42,500 bases of DNA from Fistulifera solaris (lineage: Eukaryota; Bacillariophyta; Bacillariophyceae; Naviculales; Stauroneidaceae): contig AP026156.1 of assembly GCA_030295235.1 (NCBI GenBank), forward strand, positions 1-42,500. The letters run 5' to 3'. The translations under genes and the position numbers were made by a program. Below, one piece after another: positions 22,801 through 33,887 of this stretch (its first letter is position 1; each line of letters starts with the position of its first letter). The notes below the pieces were generated by a model. That model saw only the letters and a list, made by a program, of their open reading frames with translations. It searched no databases and had not been told where the DNA came from.

Positions 22801-23238
22801 TTTTCAAAGTGTCGTTGCGATCTGTCTCAATTTCGCTCTTATGACTTCGTCTTCTTTTTAGCTCTTATAATTTGCACGATATTGTTTAACGCGTACCTGC
22901 AGCAACAGCACTTCCGAGTCGCAGAATATCTGCCTACAAAAGAGTGCCTGAAAGTGGACATACAAAACGGTGATAATTTTGCTGATTCTTTGGTAAAAGG
23001 TGCGTATCTTCAAAAGGAGCTGAGCGACAAAGAAGTGTTTCCGGAAGATGTCGACGACACCCGCCTCGCAATGCTCGGTCTAAAGAGCGTAGAGGAAGCG
23101 AGTCCGTCTTCAACAACTCTTCTAGAATCGAGTCAACATTCGCTAAGCAACAAAGCGGAGGATGACGATGTTGAATCTCGAGGGGCTCTCTCCCCTACTT
23201 GGCAGTCTATTTTCTCGATGAGCCTTGCCAAACAATAA
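19894..23238 (+). CDS. OSCA/CSC1-like mechanosensitive channel, copy 3
   Basis: Third OSCA paralogue. Exons: 19894-20130, 20222-20575, 20655-20700, 20784-21100, 21192-21987, 22049-22492, 22560-22793, 22862-23238. All introns are GT-AG, with phases matching copies 1 and 2. Motifs: FPKPYTVRMWTKEEDLK, GLDAVCFLRTLAMG, RHKFLRKPRPCNYT, VYVSNIPSEIRSN, GGFVSFRTLSLKYAALQ, APDPQDVFWANVGRE, SMWEGPVSGSVVEALTF, LPAQSTFFVQLAFVG, FLHQFVYIYPTLPDSGG and the tail FRVAEYLPTKECLKVD with an acidic/Ser-rich end. One-base losses occur at about 20394, 22052, 22197, 22385, 22415 and 22765. The cytosolic linker carries the Gly-rich segment (20998-21090) and the best synuclein-like segment (about 21499-21606). The start ATG 19894 immediately precedes the conserved NDSAILRDM N-terminal helix region. 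It is head-to-tail with copy 4. Confidence 0.87.
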
Positions 23239-24200
23239 GTATTCTCCGAGAAGAATGGATAGGAGATTAGCAATACTAGTCGATTTACACTGTAGTTATC
23301 GCTTATATTCAAGGATTAGATCACAAAGCTTCACTCCGTAAGATTTACGATATAGTCTAGCGATTACAACTGAGGCTACCCTCCTACTTCTACTGGTAGT
23401 CAGAAGGTCCAGGGAGGACTACTTGATGATCTAGAATCCTTAGGGTTACGGAGTATTTTGGTTGAATCGGGGCTTAAACAACGGAGCTGCGCGCTGCGCA
23501 TTTAAAAGGTGGTATTGCCTAATGTGTGGACTCAACTATGGCTCGCTTAAGTACTATTTTCTAGGTCCCGGAAAACAACCATAACAAATGAGTTTTTCGG
23601 AGTAATAATAATTCATTCGGGATTCAACGTGTGTCGGTGTGTCGCTTGTCGCTTTTGTCGCGTGTTTTCGCTTCTGTGGGCGACGACCGACGACGACGAC
23701 GACCGAGGACCGACGACGACTGACTCCTCCTCGCATCTCGCGTCTGGCGCCTGGCGCCTGCCCGCCTACCGCCTCGTTCGCGCGTGTGTTTGGCGAACCG
23801 AAAACTGCGAACTGCGAATATCTACACTAATTTCTTCTATACCAGGTAAGCTACTACGTAAAGAGATCCATAATTCCAGCAAAACTGGTGTGACTATTTA
23901 ACGATTAATTTTACTTATAGACTGGGTACCGATGCGCATAAGTGAGAAACAGAATTACTGGATACAGGTACCGGTACGTTGTCGTTGCCCAGAAATCCAC
24001 TAATTGGATCACGAGTACTCAAGCCTCAAGCTACAGAAAAAGACGGAGTATTTACAACGTTCCTTGCATTTTTCTCGATGATCCAAAAGAATCTTTTGCT
24101 CAATATTTCAAACATGAAAACGAAAAACAGCATCAATCAAATCGGACATAAAATAGATCAATAAACTCATTTACAACAGAACTGAGAGAGTGTGTAAAAG
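23239..24200. other. Intergenic region with CGA-rich low-complexity tract
   Basis: Between two co-directional OSCA genes. A CGA/CGAC-rich tract lies at 23681-23720, followed by CTGGCGC twice in tandem at 23744-23757 and by C-rich sequence to 23775. This local GC spike differs sharply from the AT-rich flanks (23240-23600 and 23880-24200). The frames across it (23554-23901, both strands) are Arg- or Thr-rich by-products of the repeat. The promoter of copy 4 should lie downstream of about 23900. Confidence 0.45.
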
Positions 24201-27074
24201 ATGAACCAGTTAGAATGGATGCCTCGTCTTCTCGAGGAGGAAGGCAATTCGACGTCGGATGATATCCAGTATGATGACAAGTCGATCCTCCGTGACACGG
24301 CAATCTTGTACGGATCGATCTTCGCTGTGGTGTGGCTTCTTTTCTGTTTCGTTCGATTGAAGTATCCGCGGCCCTATACGGTTCGTCGCTGGACGGAAAA
24401 GGAAGAGTTGAAGGTAAACTGAATGAAAGAATTAGTTCGATCTTGTGTCATTGTGTGTGGCCAAAATCTCACGCTGTCGCCACAGACCGCTTTGGCAAAG
24501 AACCAGTACGGTTTTATTTCTTGGGTGTTCATGCTCCAAAAGTTTACCGACGATGAAATCATGGAACAATGTGGAATGGATAGTCTTTGCTTCCTCCGAA
24601 CTCTGGAAATGGGAGCGAAGCTGTGTCTGGTGGGAATGTTTAACGCGTTTTGGCTCATTCCTTTGTATGTCACGGCGGATGAGTCGGAGGAAACCTCCAA
24701 CATTGACGATGCAATCGTAGCTTCCACCGTGGCAAATCTTCCGTCCAGTTCAGCGCGACTAATTGCGACCGCGTTGGCATCCTATTTGCTGTTCGGATAT
24801 ACCATGTACTTGATCTATGTCGATTTTAAGTGGTTCATCGGTAAGCTACATTCACGCCTTTTCAACTCGACTGCAATTTATAAAGGATGATTCACAATCA
24901 CCTCTACTTCAATTTCGACAGAAATGCGGCACAAATATTTGAAACAGAGAAAGCCCAGAAACTATGCGTACGTTGACGACTATGCTTCAAGTTCCAATTC
25001 ATGATCGAGTCGGTAAACTAACTATTTGATTCTTTTACAGAGTTTACGTGAGGAACATTCCGAAACAATTCCGCACCAATGCTGATCTGACAAAGTATTT
25101 TCAAAAGTGCTTCTCCGATGATGCAGTGTTCGAAAGTCGCGTGAAAGCCCAACTACCGAATGTGACGAAGCTCCTGCAAATTCGTGCACAAACGGTGGAG
25201 AATTTAGAGTACGCCGTTTCGGTCAACGATGCAACTGGCAAGCGTCCCACGCACAAAGTCAAATCCAAGGACAAGGGGACTTTTGAAGTTGATTCGATTG
25301 AAGGTGAGATTCGTTGTGTGGCTTTTTGAACCCAGTCCAGTTCTAACATCTTCCTCCTAGGATACGCCTCTGATCTCCGAGCTCTCAACCGCGGTATTCG
25401 CAAACGCACCACTTTAACGGATCGCAGATTATCGAAGCATCATACTCCGGACTCGCCGAAAAGTGCAGACAATGACGCTTTCTCTGTCACCGCCGCCGAA
25501 GAAGAAAGAGTGAACGACCTCGCGAACCAAGGGAAGCTATTTACCAAAAGCGAAGCTGTAGATACAACAGAAGGGGAAAACACCAGTGGTGGCTTTGTCA
25601 CGTTCACGAGCCTCAATCGGGCCAATACTGCGATACAAATCGTCCATCATCACGCACCTTTTAATATGGAAGTCAAGCAGGCGCCCGATCCAGTTGACGT
25701 GTTTTGGGCGAATGTGGGGCGCGAACACGCTGATCTGCAAATCGGAAGTCTTATCAGCTTTACTGCTACCGTGGCTCTTTGTCTTTTATGGACTATTCCA
25801 ATCGCTTTTTGTCGTCTATCTCGTCGGTAGAAGGCCTAAAGAGCCAGTTCGGGTGGGTCGAAGATGCGATCGATGCGTTTCCACCGCTGGAGCCCATCCT
25901 ACAACAGATTGCCCCCTCTTCGTGATCATATTCAATGCTTTGCTACCGATTATTCTAGAAGCTCTTTCCATGTTGGAAGGCCCAGTCTCCGCAGCAGTTG
26001 TCCAAGCCTCGACGTTCTCAAAGCTTGCCGCATTTATGATCATTCAAACTTTCTTTGTGTCGGCTGTTGCTGGAAGCTTGTTGACAACGATCAAAGAGAT
26101 AATTGACGACCCGTGGTCAGGAATCGACTTGCTTGCCAATGCCTTACCGGCAAAGTCGACGTACTTCGTACAGCTTGTCTTTGTCAGGACAGTAGTAGGA
26201 TTTGCCGTTGAAAATCTTCGGATTGTTGCTTTGGTCATGGCACTTCTCCGAAAGTGCATCGGACCTCGCTTTACGGAGAAACAAAACGTACTACTTACTA
26301 CGGCTTGAGACCTCTTGCCGACCCATCGCCTTTCTCCTTTGCTTCCAACATGGCCTCTGTGCATGTCTTCTTCTTCATGGTGATTTTCGTAAGTAATATG
26401 CTAGTGCTCTTTTCGTTTGATGCTGTTACTTACTTTTTCTTCCCAAGGTGTACCAAGTAATTGCCCCATCACGTCTTACATTGTTGGACTTTGCTTTTTG
26501 TCCTACACCCATCCTTCCTCCATCAATTTGTCTATATTTATCCGACAAACCCTGACAGCGGAGGAGTGATCTGGCTCAATTTTATCAGAATTATTCAGAC
26601 CTGTATGGTGATTGGTCAAGTCACGATCGCTGGTTTGCTAGGTATCAAACAGGCGAGCATCGGCGCTCCGCTCATGATCCGTAAGTGAAACAATGCTACC
26701 TGTTTCGTTCATTGATTTATTAACCACTTACATTCGTCGTCTTGTAATCAGCACTTATCATCATTACGCTTCTCTTCAATTCCTATCTTCGCCAGGAGCA
26801 TTTCCGTGTTGCTTCTTACCTTCCGTCGATTGAAGCCACGGAGGCTGAAAGCGAGATGAGTGACAGCATCGACCTTCGTTTCCTCAAAGACGCATATCTG
26901 CAAGATGAGCTTCGAAATGAATATGTGTACCCTGATATTTCCGAAGAAACGGCGGCTGTGCTTGATCTGCGACCGAAAGACAAGGTGGATATCGAAATCT
27001 CGAAGGAGGGGACAATCATTACTTTGAGTAAAGCTTCGGGTGCTCAATGTCTCGTAGATAAACGCCATAGATAG
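24201..27074 (+). CDS. OSCA/CSC1-like mechanosensitive channel, copy 4 (divergent)
   Basis: Fourth OSCA paralogue, the most divergent and shortest. Exons: 24201-24413, 24486-24840, 24922-24967, 25041-25303, 25361-26388, 26448-26680, 26752-27074. Intron positions match copies 1-3, except that the intron separating their exons 5 and 6 is absent: FNALLPIILEALSML is continuous here. Motifs: YPRPYTVRRWTEKEELK, CGMDSLCFLRTLEMG, RHKYLKQRKPRNYA, VYVRNIPKQFRTN, APDPVDVFWANVGRE, LPAKSTYFVQLVFV, FLHQFVYIYPTNPDSGG and FRVASYLPSIEATEAE. It lacks both the Gly-rich and the synuclein-like linker segments. The tail is also different, with an acidic region DPDIS..LDLRPKDK. One-base losses occur at about 25807, 25914, 26287, 26468 and 26493. 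The product is probably a channel of the same fold with different regulation. Confidence 0.85.
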
Positions 27075-27245
27075 TAGTTTGTGTGTCACTGTAGATAAAT
27101 TCTTTGTTCATAGTCTATTCATCCTGCTCGAAAATAAACAATAGATCAACCTAGAATACGAAGGATTAATCACATTCATGGGAGGCAAAAAGCGTGTAGA
27201 TAATTGTACATTAGGAACAACCTCTTTCTGCAGGTCAGCACAGCT

Positions 27246-28874
27246 TTATCTTTGATTTAACGAACGGCAACAAGAGTCCCAATCACGAACCGCGGTCAAT
27301 AGATACTCCACCGTGCTACGCGTTGCTGGGCACAATTTCGTGGCCTTGGCTTGGCCCTCGGTCTCCGGATTCGATGAACTTTCCTTCGTAGCCGCTTGCG
27401 GGTCACTATGAGTCGCATCATTATTGATGACGTAATGCCGCACGTCAGTCGAATCGGTCAGGGCAGAAAAATACTCGGGAATGTAGTAATTGAAGGGAAG
27501 ACTTCTAACAGTACACCGCACTTGGGCATAAAGGGCATCCCGGTCTCTTGCGCTCCATGGCCCGTCAAAACGATATCATGTGATGAAAACCATTGCAACT
27601 GTTCTTGAAACGATGTATCCTCGAAATAGACTTCATTGACTTGTACTTTGTCGCCGAAAACGCGCTTCAATTGTTCCATAATATCTTGCGCATTCAAAAT
27701 CGAGCGACCGTAATGAGCCTCCCGGTTAATGATGCCGATACGCACGACACTGTTACATGACTTTCTCTCAATCTGTTCGCTTCTCAACAGGGCTTCGGTC
27801 CACTTCCAGGCCACATAGCGACGCATATAAAGGAGGTCCACATCCAGTCTCCTTCCCAAATCGGCGGCTTGACGGCGCGTTCCAGTTCCGCTTCGCTGAG
27901 TTGATCTACCGTCGTAATCGTGACATTGAAAACGTCGACCATCGCTTGAAACAATCCTACCATGAAACGGTCTTTCAAGGGCTTATCGAAACCGGCGTGG
28001 TCCACGGGACCCGCCAGAACCGGATGTCCACCACGCTCTTCCCAAAGAGACCAGCAGCCGTAGATCGATTGCATCATGTGCGGAAGATGAAAGGACCACG
28101 GTATCGTATTGAATTTACAAATGGTGTTGTCTCCGTCGCGAGGACCCGGCCAAGTAATCAAGGACTGATCCGATTTCGGCATGAATGTGAGTTCTCCGGG
28201 TTGCGTTTCATTACAGGAAGTAGACGGACTAGTGACCGCAGCACGAGCTTCTAATTCACTCCAGGACACGGTATTCCAGAAGAATGGCGATGCAGGTTCT
28301 GCTTCAGTATTTTGACCGATCGGTTGCGAGTCTTGTGTTTCTAAAACTGGTGACTCTATTATAGCTTCCGATAGTTGTTCAAGTTGTGTTTCTTCTTCCT
28401 TTCTTTCGATATTTTGCTCGACTGTTTGCGAGTCTTGTGTTTCTAAGGATGGCGATTTAACTACAGCTTCCAAAGCTGCTCTGAATGTGTTTCTTCTTCC
28501 TTTGTTTCGATATTCTTCTCGATTGTGGGAGAGTCTGAAGTATCTAAGGAAGGAAATTTCACTTCTGATTCCGGAGTGTCGTGCGTTTCTGTCGGCGGCA
28601 ACTCGGCTGTAGGAGACTCAGGTGGCTTTTCTTCCTTCCTTTCATAGGACTCCGTCTCTTGCGGCGACGCAGGTGACCGATCGATGGATTGCTCGCCGGG
28701 ATTGTACGATGTATATTGTATCTTGACCTCAAAGTGCGCGGGAAACCCGAAGCTCGACAACCGAGTGTACACGAGCACCAGGGTGGCGGTGCACCACAGC
28801 GCGGTAATCCATAACAGACGGTTGCTCAGAAACCTGTTTTCCGGATTTGTCGTCGAAAAGCAGTGATTGAACAT
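27246..28874 (-). CDS. GT61-like (DUF563) glycosyltransferase, copy A
   Basis: Type II membrane glycosyltransferase-like protein. Order: short head, signal anchor (LLWITALWCTATLVLVY, about residues 21-37), a long hydrophilic stem with three imperfect repeats of about 30 residues (SPSLETQDSQTVEQNIE type), then the catalytic part. The latter includes NTICKFN, MMQSIYGCWSLWEERGG, the GT61 hallmarks VVRIGIINREAHYGRSILN, a QVNEVYFE strand, the nucleotide-sugar region DIVLTGHGAQET, FMPKCGVLLEVFP and a C-terminal DWDSCC. GT61 enzymes transfer xylose, arabinose or GlcNAc in the Golgi/ER; the donor here is unknown. The frame breaks near 28465, 27845 and 27505, one base each. The start ATG 28874 directly precedes the anchor. 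Copy B lies upstream in the same orientation. Confidence 0.8.
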
Positions 28875-29585
28875 GGTGAGAGGCTATGATTTTGTGTCAG
28901 CAAGAGACTTCGAAATGCCGTTTGTCGTCAGTGTTGGCCGCTTATTCTTCTAGAACTTGGGGAAAAACCTCGAGGGGAAAAGGTCGAGGATCGAGGAAAT
29001 GGTGCGCTTTGCGCTTTGAGAGGGCGAGAAGCGAAAGGCTACTTTTGTACGTAGAGTAGAAGGAGTTGGACTTTTGGATTTAGGATGCTCCAGAAATACG
29101 GAGTAGCTACCACTACACTGTAGATCTGAGATCTGAAGTAGCGAATCAATCACGAATCGCAAACCGCAACCGCAACCCAATGTAATAAGTTCCAGCATGA
29201 TATCGTACTGTACAGTATATAGTACCAGGTATCCAAGATCTTGGATCCTGCATCTGCATCCTGCACAGCAGCGAAACTAAAGTGGCTAGAGCTAGAGGGG
29301 TTAAGAAATATTGGGATTATTGGGACAGACAAGGCAAGAAAAACTAAAGCTATGGAGAGTGAGAGCCTACGCTACGCTTGGCTCTATTCATTTGTGCTCT
29401 CTGGATTCATCGTCAGTCTTTCATGTCATATTTTGTTGCCCTCATTCTCTTCAGGACTCTCGCAGCTTTGAAACAATAAAAGCACGTGACTGCTGAATAA
29501 CGCTATTACGAAGAGTGTCATTCGTCATGAAAAAATAGCTTGAATGTATCAGGCAAAATATTCACAAAGGGCCACATCCCGACGC
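28875..29585. other. Intergenic region between the two GT61-like genes
   Basis: No gene seen. It contains the 12-mer ATTTAGGATGCT (29078-29089), also found upstream of copy B (31435-31446); a 12-bp palindrome TACTGTACAGTA (29206-29217); a perfect 16-bp palindrome ATCCAAGATCTTGGAT (29231-29246); and short tandem CATCCTG/CATCTG units just after it. These are candidate regulatory sequences for copy A. The small plus-strand frames at 29241-29496 look like chance. Confidence 0.45.
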
Positions 29586-31304
29586 TTACGAGGAGTCGCT
29601 CACTGCCGCATTGCAACAAGAATCCCAGTCACGTATGGCAGTCACAACATGATCTAGCATGCTTCGTGTCACTGGGCACATCTGTATTTTCTTGGCCGCC
29701 AACTCAGCCTCCACAGTTTCCTTGCTTTTCTTCGTATCAGCAATAGGATCACGCGTCCGATCACTGTTCATGATATAATGCCTCACGTGGGTTGTGTCGC
29801 TCAATGCAGAAAAATATTCTGGAACGTAGTAAGCAGATGGGAACACTTCTAACAGCACACCACACTTGGGCATAAAGTTCAAGCTTGTTTCTTGTGCTCC
29901 ATGACCCGTTAATACAATGTCATGGGATGCCATCCATCGAATCTGCTCCTGAAAGTTTTTGTTCTCGAACAAGATTTCATCAACTTGCACTTTATCGCCG
30001 AATACCCGCACGAGTTCATCCATGATTTCTTGCGCATTCAAAATTGAGCGACCGTACCCTGGATGGCGATTGAGGATACCGATGCGAACCACGTCTTGAC
30101 AGGCGTTTCGCTCTATATTCTCATTTTTCAAAATTGTGTCGGTCCATTTCCACGAGTCGTCGCGACGCAAGAAAAAGGGGCGTCCATACCACTCGCCACC
30201 CCAGATTTCCAGATGAACTGCGTCATCTAGGTCCGCTTGCTCGATTTGATCTGTCGTTGTTACAGTTACATTAAAGTAATCCGTCAAAGCCTTGAACATT
30301 CCAATCATGAAGAGATCTTTAAATGGTTCGTTAAAACCAACATGATCCGGGGGCCCACCAGCACAGGGTGTCCACCATGCGCCTCCCAAAGAGACCAACA
30401 CCCGTAAATTGACTGCATCGCATGAGGAAGGTGAAACGTAAATGCGCGTGCATCGAACTTGCAGATCGTATTGTCGCTATTACTCTTTTTTCTGACCAGG
30501 CCAGCCGACGATGGACTGGTCCGTTTTCTCAACCAGTGTAAGATCAGCGGGTTGTGTTTCATTGCATAACGATGATGGCTGTGTTTCCGCAACACGCGCT
30601 TTCAATTCGCGCCACGACACTGTGCTCCAAAAGGCGGGTGATGCAAGATCTGCTACTTCAATACTCTGCTCGGTCCTTTGAGAGTGCTGTGCTTCTGCTG
30701 GAGGAGTTTCCGTCACTGATTCCGAACGCTGCTCTGGTTCTGGCTGTTGAACTTCACTCGTCTCAATATTCTTCTCGGTCGTTGGATGATCTTGCGTTTC
30801 GGTGGACGGAGGTTCCGCTACTTGTTCGGAAATCTGCTCAAGTTGTGTTTCTTCCGCCGAAGTCTCAAAATTCTGTTTGTGTGAGACTTGTGTTTCCGTT
30901 GACGGAGATTCCACGGCGTGTTGCGGAAGCTCCTCGGGTTGTGCTCTTTCCGTCTCCTCGAACCTCGGCTCGTTCGAATGAGAGTCGTGCACTTTGGGCG
31001 ACCCAGCTTGCGCGATAAGTTTCGCAGAGCGTTCTAGCGGTTCTTCATTGTATCTGTCAGATCTATTATATGACGATGCATCCCTGGACTCAAAGTTCGA
31101 TGGGAGCGCACAAGAAGTCAACCGTGAATATCCTAAGTATAGACTCGTTGTGCACCACAGCGCTACGATCAAAAGAAACCGGCTCCTCATGAACCTCTTT
31201 TCCCAAGACGAATGTGTTGATGATGAGGACGGTAACATCGTGAAAGATGATGATTTTCGCATTACGTTACGACCTTTCCCTTCAATTTGTTTTCGATTGT
31301 TCAT
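29586..31304 (-). CDS. GT61-like (DUF563) glycosyltransferase, copy B
   Basis: Tandem paralogue of copy A with the same layout: basic Ser-rich head, signal anchor (FLLIVALWCTTSLYLGY), a stem with three or more repeats such as SPSTETQVSHKQNFE and TPPAEAQHSQRTEQSIE, then the catalytic region SIYGCWSLWEAHGG, DVVRIGILNRHPGYGRSILN, DIVLTGHGAQETSLNFMPK and GVLLEVFPSAYYVPEYF, ending DWDSCCNAAVSDSS. The frame breaks near 30490 and 30350 (one base each). The start is uncertain. ATG 31304 (MNNRKQ) is chosen because the next frame upstream, to ATG 31424, adds a low-complexity head not needed for anchoring; later ATGs are also possible. The pair most likely arose by local duplication. Confidence 0.8.
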
Positions 31305-31924
31305 TTTTTGTTGTTTTGCGGAGACGGTCGCAGCAGAACTTGGGGAAAAAAATCGTGCGCGCAGTGCGCATTCGCAGGGAGGAGAAAAAACAATCATTGC
31401 ACTTAAGTACAGGAACTGATACATTAACTTGAGTATTTAGGATGCTTGACTTCGATGCTGTACAGTACTGTATGGGCAGTGCCCATTTTGAATTCGATTC
31501 TCAAGAATCTCAAATATTGCCCTCCATCGTTGTATGGAAAGTTTAAGTACATTGAGTACGTACGATGTGAGTTGTGTGTTGTGTGGGTCCCAGTCGCGGT
31601 CGCGGGTCGCGACTCGTGTCTCAGTTTCAGTTCTCACCTGAAGGGAGTATAGGAATAAATGTAAGAGGCAGAATTCATTCATTCCTAAATCCGTCCATCC
31701 GTCAGCGGTACTCCGCAATAAAACTTGTTCCCAACGGAAAGGCTTGTGTTTCATGCTCAAAGAGAGCATCTCACCTTTTGCTTGGCCGATTTTTCAAGAA
31801 AGGGTCAACGGTCCGCTCACGGAAATGCCTTGACAAGACTCGGCAACATCCATTCTTCGTTCCAATCTTCGGTGAAGCTCTTATCGACCCACGAGACCAG
31901 CCATCAACAAGATCATAACGCATC
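31305..31924. other. Divergent upstream region, copy B and Trp-repeat gene
   Basis: This region separates the GT61 copy B start from the gene starting at 31925. It includes the copy-A-shared 12-mer at 31435-31446 and a TGTACAGTACTG motif near 31458-31469, resembling the palindrome upstream of copy A. Frames on both strands here have no recognisable motif. Confidence 0.4.
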
Positions 31925-33887
31925 ATGTTTATTGTAACGTTGCTCGGTTTCGTTTCGGTGATATTCGCCGTCCGAGGAGCTGATTTCTCGAGCACCAACT
32001 CGCGCGGCGTCGATTACCCTACCAATCGGTTTCGCGTATGGGAAAACTTGGATCCTCCGACGCAAGATGTAGCCGCATCCATGGGCTACGATGAAACGCA
32101 ATGGAATACACCAGGAACATTTTCCTGGAATACAACCGTTTTCAATTGTTGTCGGAGGCGAATCGGGCTGCCGTAGAACAATTGGGTATCGAGTCGGATG
32201 AATGGGACTGTTATGTCAATCATTATCGCGGATACACATGGGAAGAAATGGAAACGGAAGGAGTTTCGCTTTATTATGAATGGTTTGGCTTCAACGCAAC
32301 GCGATGGGAGCAGGAAAGGGGATTCGTGACGCAAGCGGATAGCCGACTCTGGGATCAACTGGAGCCCACCGAACAAGAAGCTGCACGAGAGCTGTGCTAT
32401 TTTGAGGAACTATGGAATGGTCTTCAGATTCGATTTTGGTCGCAGACGGCGGCACCAACGATATCTTCTTCCGTTTTAGCAACAAATACCCCTACATTAT
32501 CACCTACCATGTCGCCATCCGTTCGTCTCACAGCCTCTCCTACAACTTCTCCTTCGGCACTGTCGTCAGTTTCTCCGACAGCATCCTCTTCAACAGCTCC
32601 TTCTGTTCTATTGACAGCTGCCCCTACATCTACTCCGACATTTATTCCGACAATACCTGCTTTTTCTACAAACATCGATTCAGTCGATTCGATTCGCTAC
32701 GTTCCATGGACGCAACTTAGTGATGAGTTTCAATCCCTCGCCATTTCGCTTGGCTATGACATGGAAGCATGGGATTCACCGGGGACTGCACAAGTAGAGT
32801 CATTGAACTTTATCTCACTAGAAAAGAAACAGCAGGAAATTGTGGCTGCAATGGGCCTTACCGAAGCACAGTGGGACTGTTATATCAATCACTACCAAGG
32901 TTATAGCTGGGACGAACTGCCATCCGAAACTATTCAGCATTTAGAGACTCTTGAATGGGACAGTGCATTATGGGAAAGTGGTGCAGGACCTCCTGAAACA
33001 CGAGATCGGGCTTGGAATGATCTTGGGACTCCTGAACGTGAAGCCGCTATTGCTCTTTGTTATCGATACGAAACGTGGGACATGATTCCCTTGGAGGAAT
33101 GGTATGTGTCGACATTACCGTCCAGGGCTCCCAATGGTGTAATGTCTGTCGCACCTTCAGCAATACAAGCCGGACCTGCATCTGCATTACCCGTTACTTC
33201 CGACAGCCCCACAATGTCATTTACGACAGCTACCTCAGCGGCTCCGTCTTTTAAATCATCCAATAATGTTCCTTTATCTACTATCATCATCTCTTGGGAA
33301 GAAGCTAATCAAGCCATTGAAAGCCGTTCGTTTGAGCGATCTATTGTCGACTACTTGACGGCTTTCTTCGAGGCGGCGGCACCTTCTCCGACCAAATCAG
33401 TGGACGCCACTGCCCTGATCGTTGAGGATCGTAGTGCTATCATTTCCGGTCAGGTCGCCTTCGAGGATAATGCCTCAAAATAAGCCAACAAGACCTCGAA
33501 GACATTCTAATCGGTCATTTTTCGTCCACCGGCACCGCAGAGCTGTACGAGTTTCTTATTGCAAGCGGGTTATCCATTGAGGGCCCCTTACGTGTGGAAG
33601 TCGGTGGATATGACACATCACGTCCAGGTCAGTCCAACGAAGAGGATAAATCGTTTCCTTGGATGATTGTCATTGTGATTGGCACATCGGTGGTAGCCAT
33701 TGCCGCTGCGGCGGTCCTCATTTTCACCGTTCGCCGGATACCGAAGAGTATTCCGACTCCCTCGACGGACTTGGCATCCTTTCGAGCACCTACTACCGTT
33801 ACTCCATCACAGCGACTAGAGATGGACGATTTTTCCATCGATCAGTCTCTGTACACCACGGATACATACCTGCAGGCGGTCCGATAG
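31925..33887 (+). CDS. Cell-surface protein with Trp-rich repeats, single-pass
   Basis: Not a named family that I can identify. A signal peptide (MFIVTLLGFVSVIFAVRGA) is followed by two large repeat blocks, each built of short units with the pattern W..L....Q.AA..LGY....W (VWENLDPPTQDVAASMGYD, LWDQLEPTEQEAARELCYF, PWTQLSDEFQSLAISLGYD, AWNDLGTPEREAAIALCYR). They alternate with units ending WDCY(V/I)NHY(R/Q)GY(T/S)W. A Ser/Thr/Pro linker (APTISSS to TPTFIPT) separates the blocks. A second Ser/Thr linker, a small alpha/beta-like domain (DLEDILIGHFSSTGTAELYEF) and one C-terminal membrane helix (WMIVIVIGTSVVAIAAAAVLIF) follow, with a short basic cytosolic tail. One-base losses at about 32118 and 33477 break the frame. 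The layout fits a type I plasma-membrane or cell-wall-linked protein. O-glycosylation of the linkers is likely. Confidence 0.75.

Noticed and set aside
23629-23901. Arg/Thr-rich frames across the CGA tract
   Set aside because: Produced by the triplet repeat, which is open in several frames on both strands.
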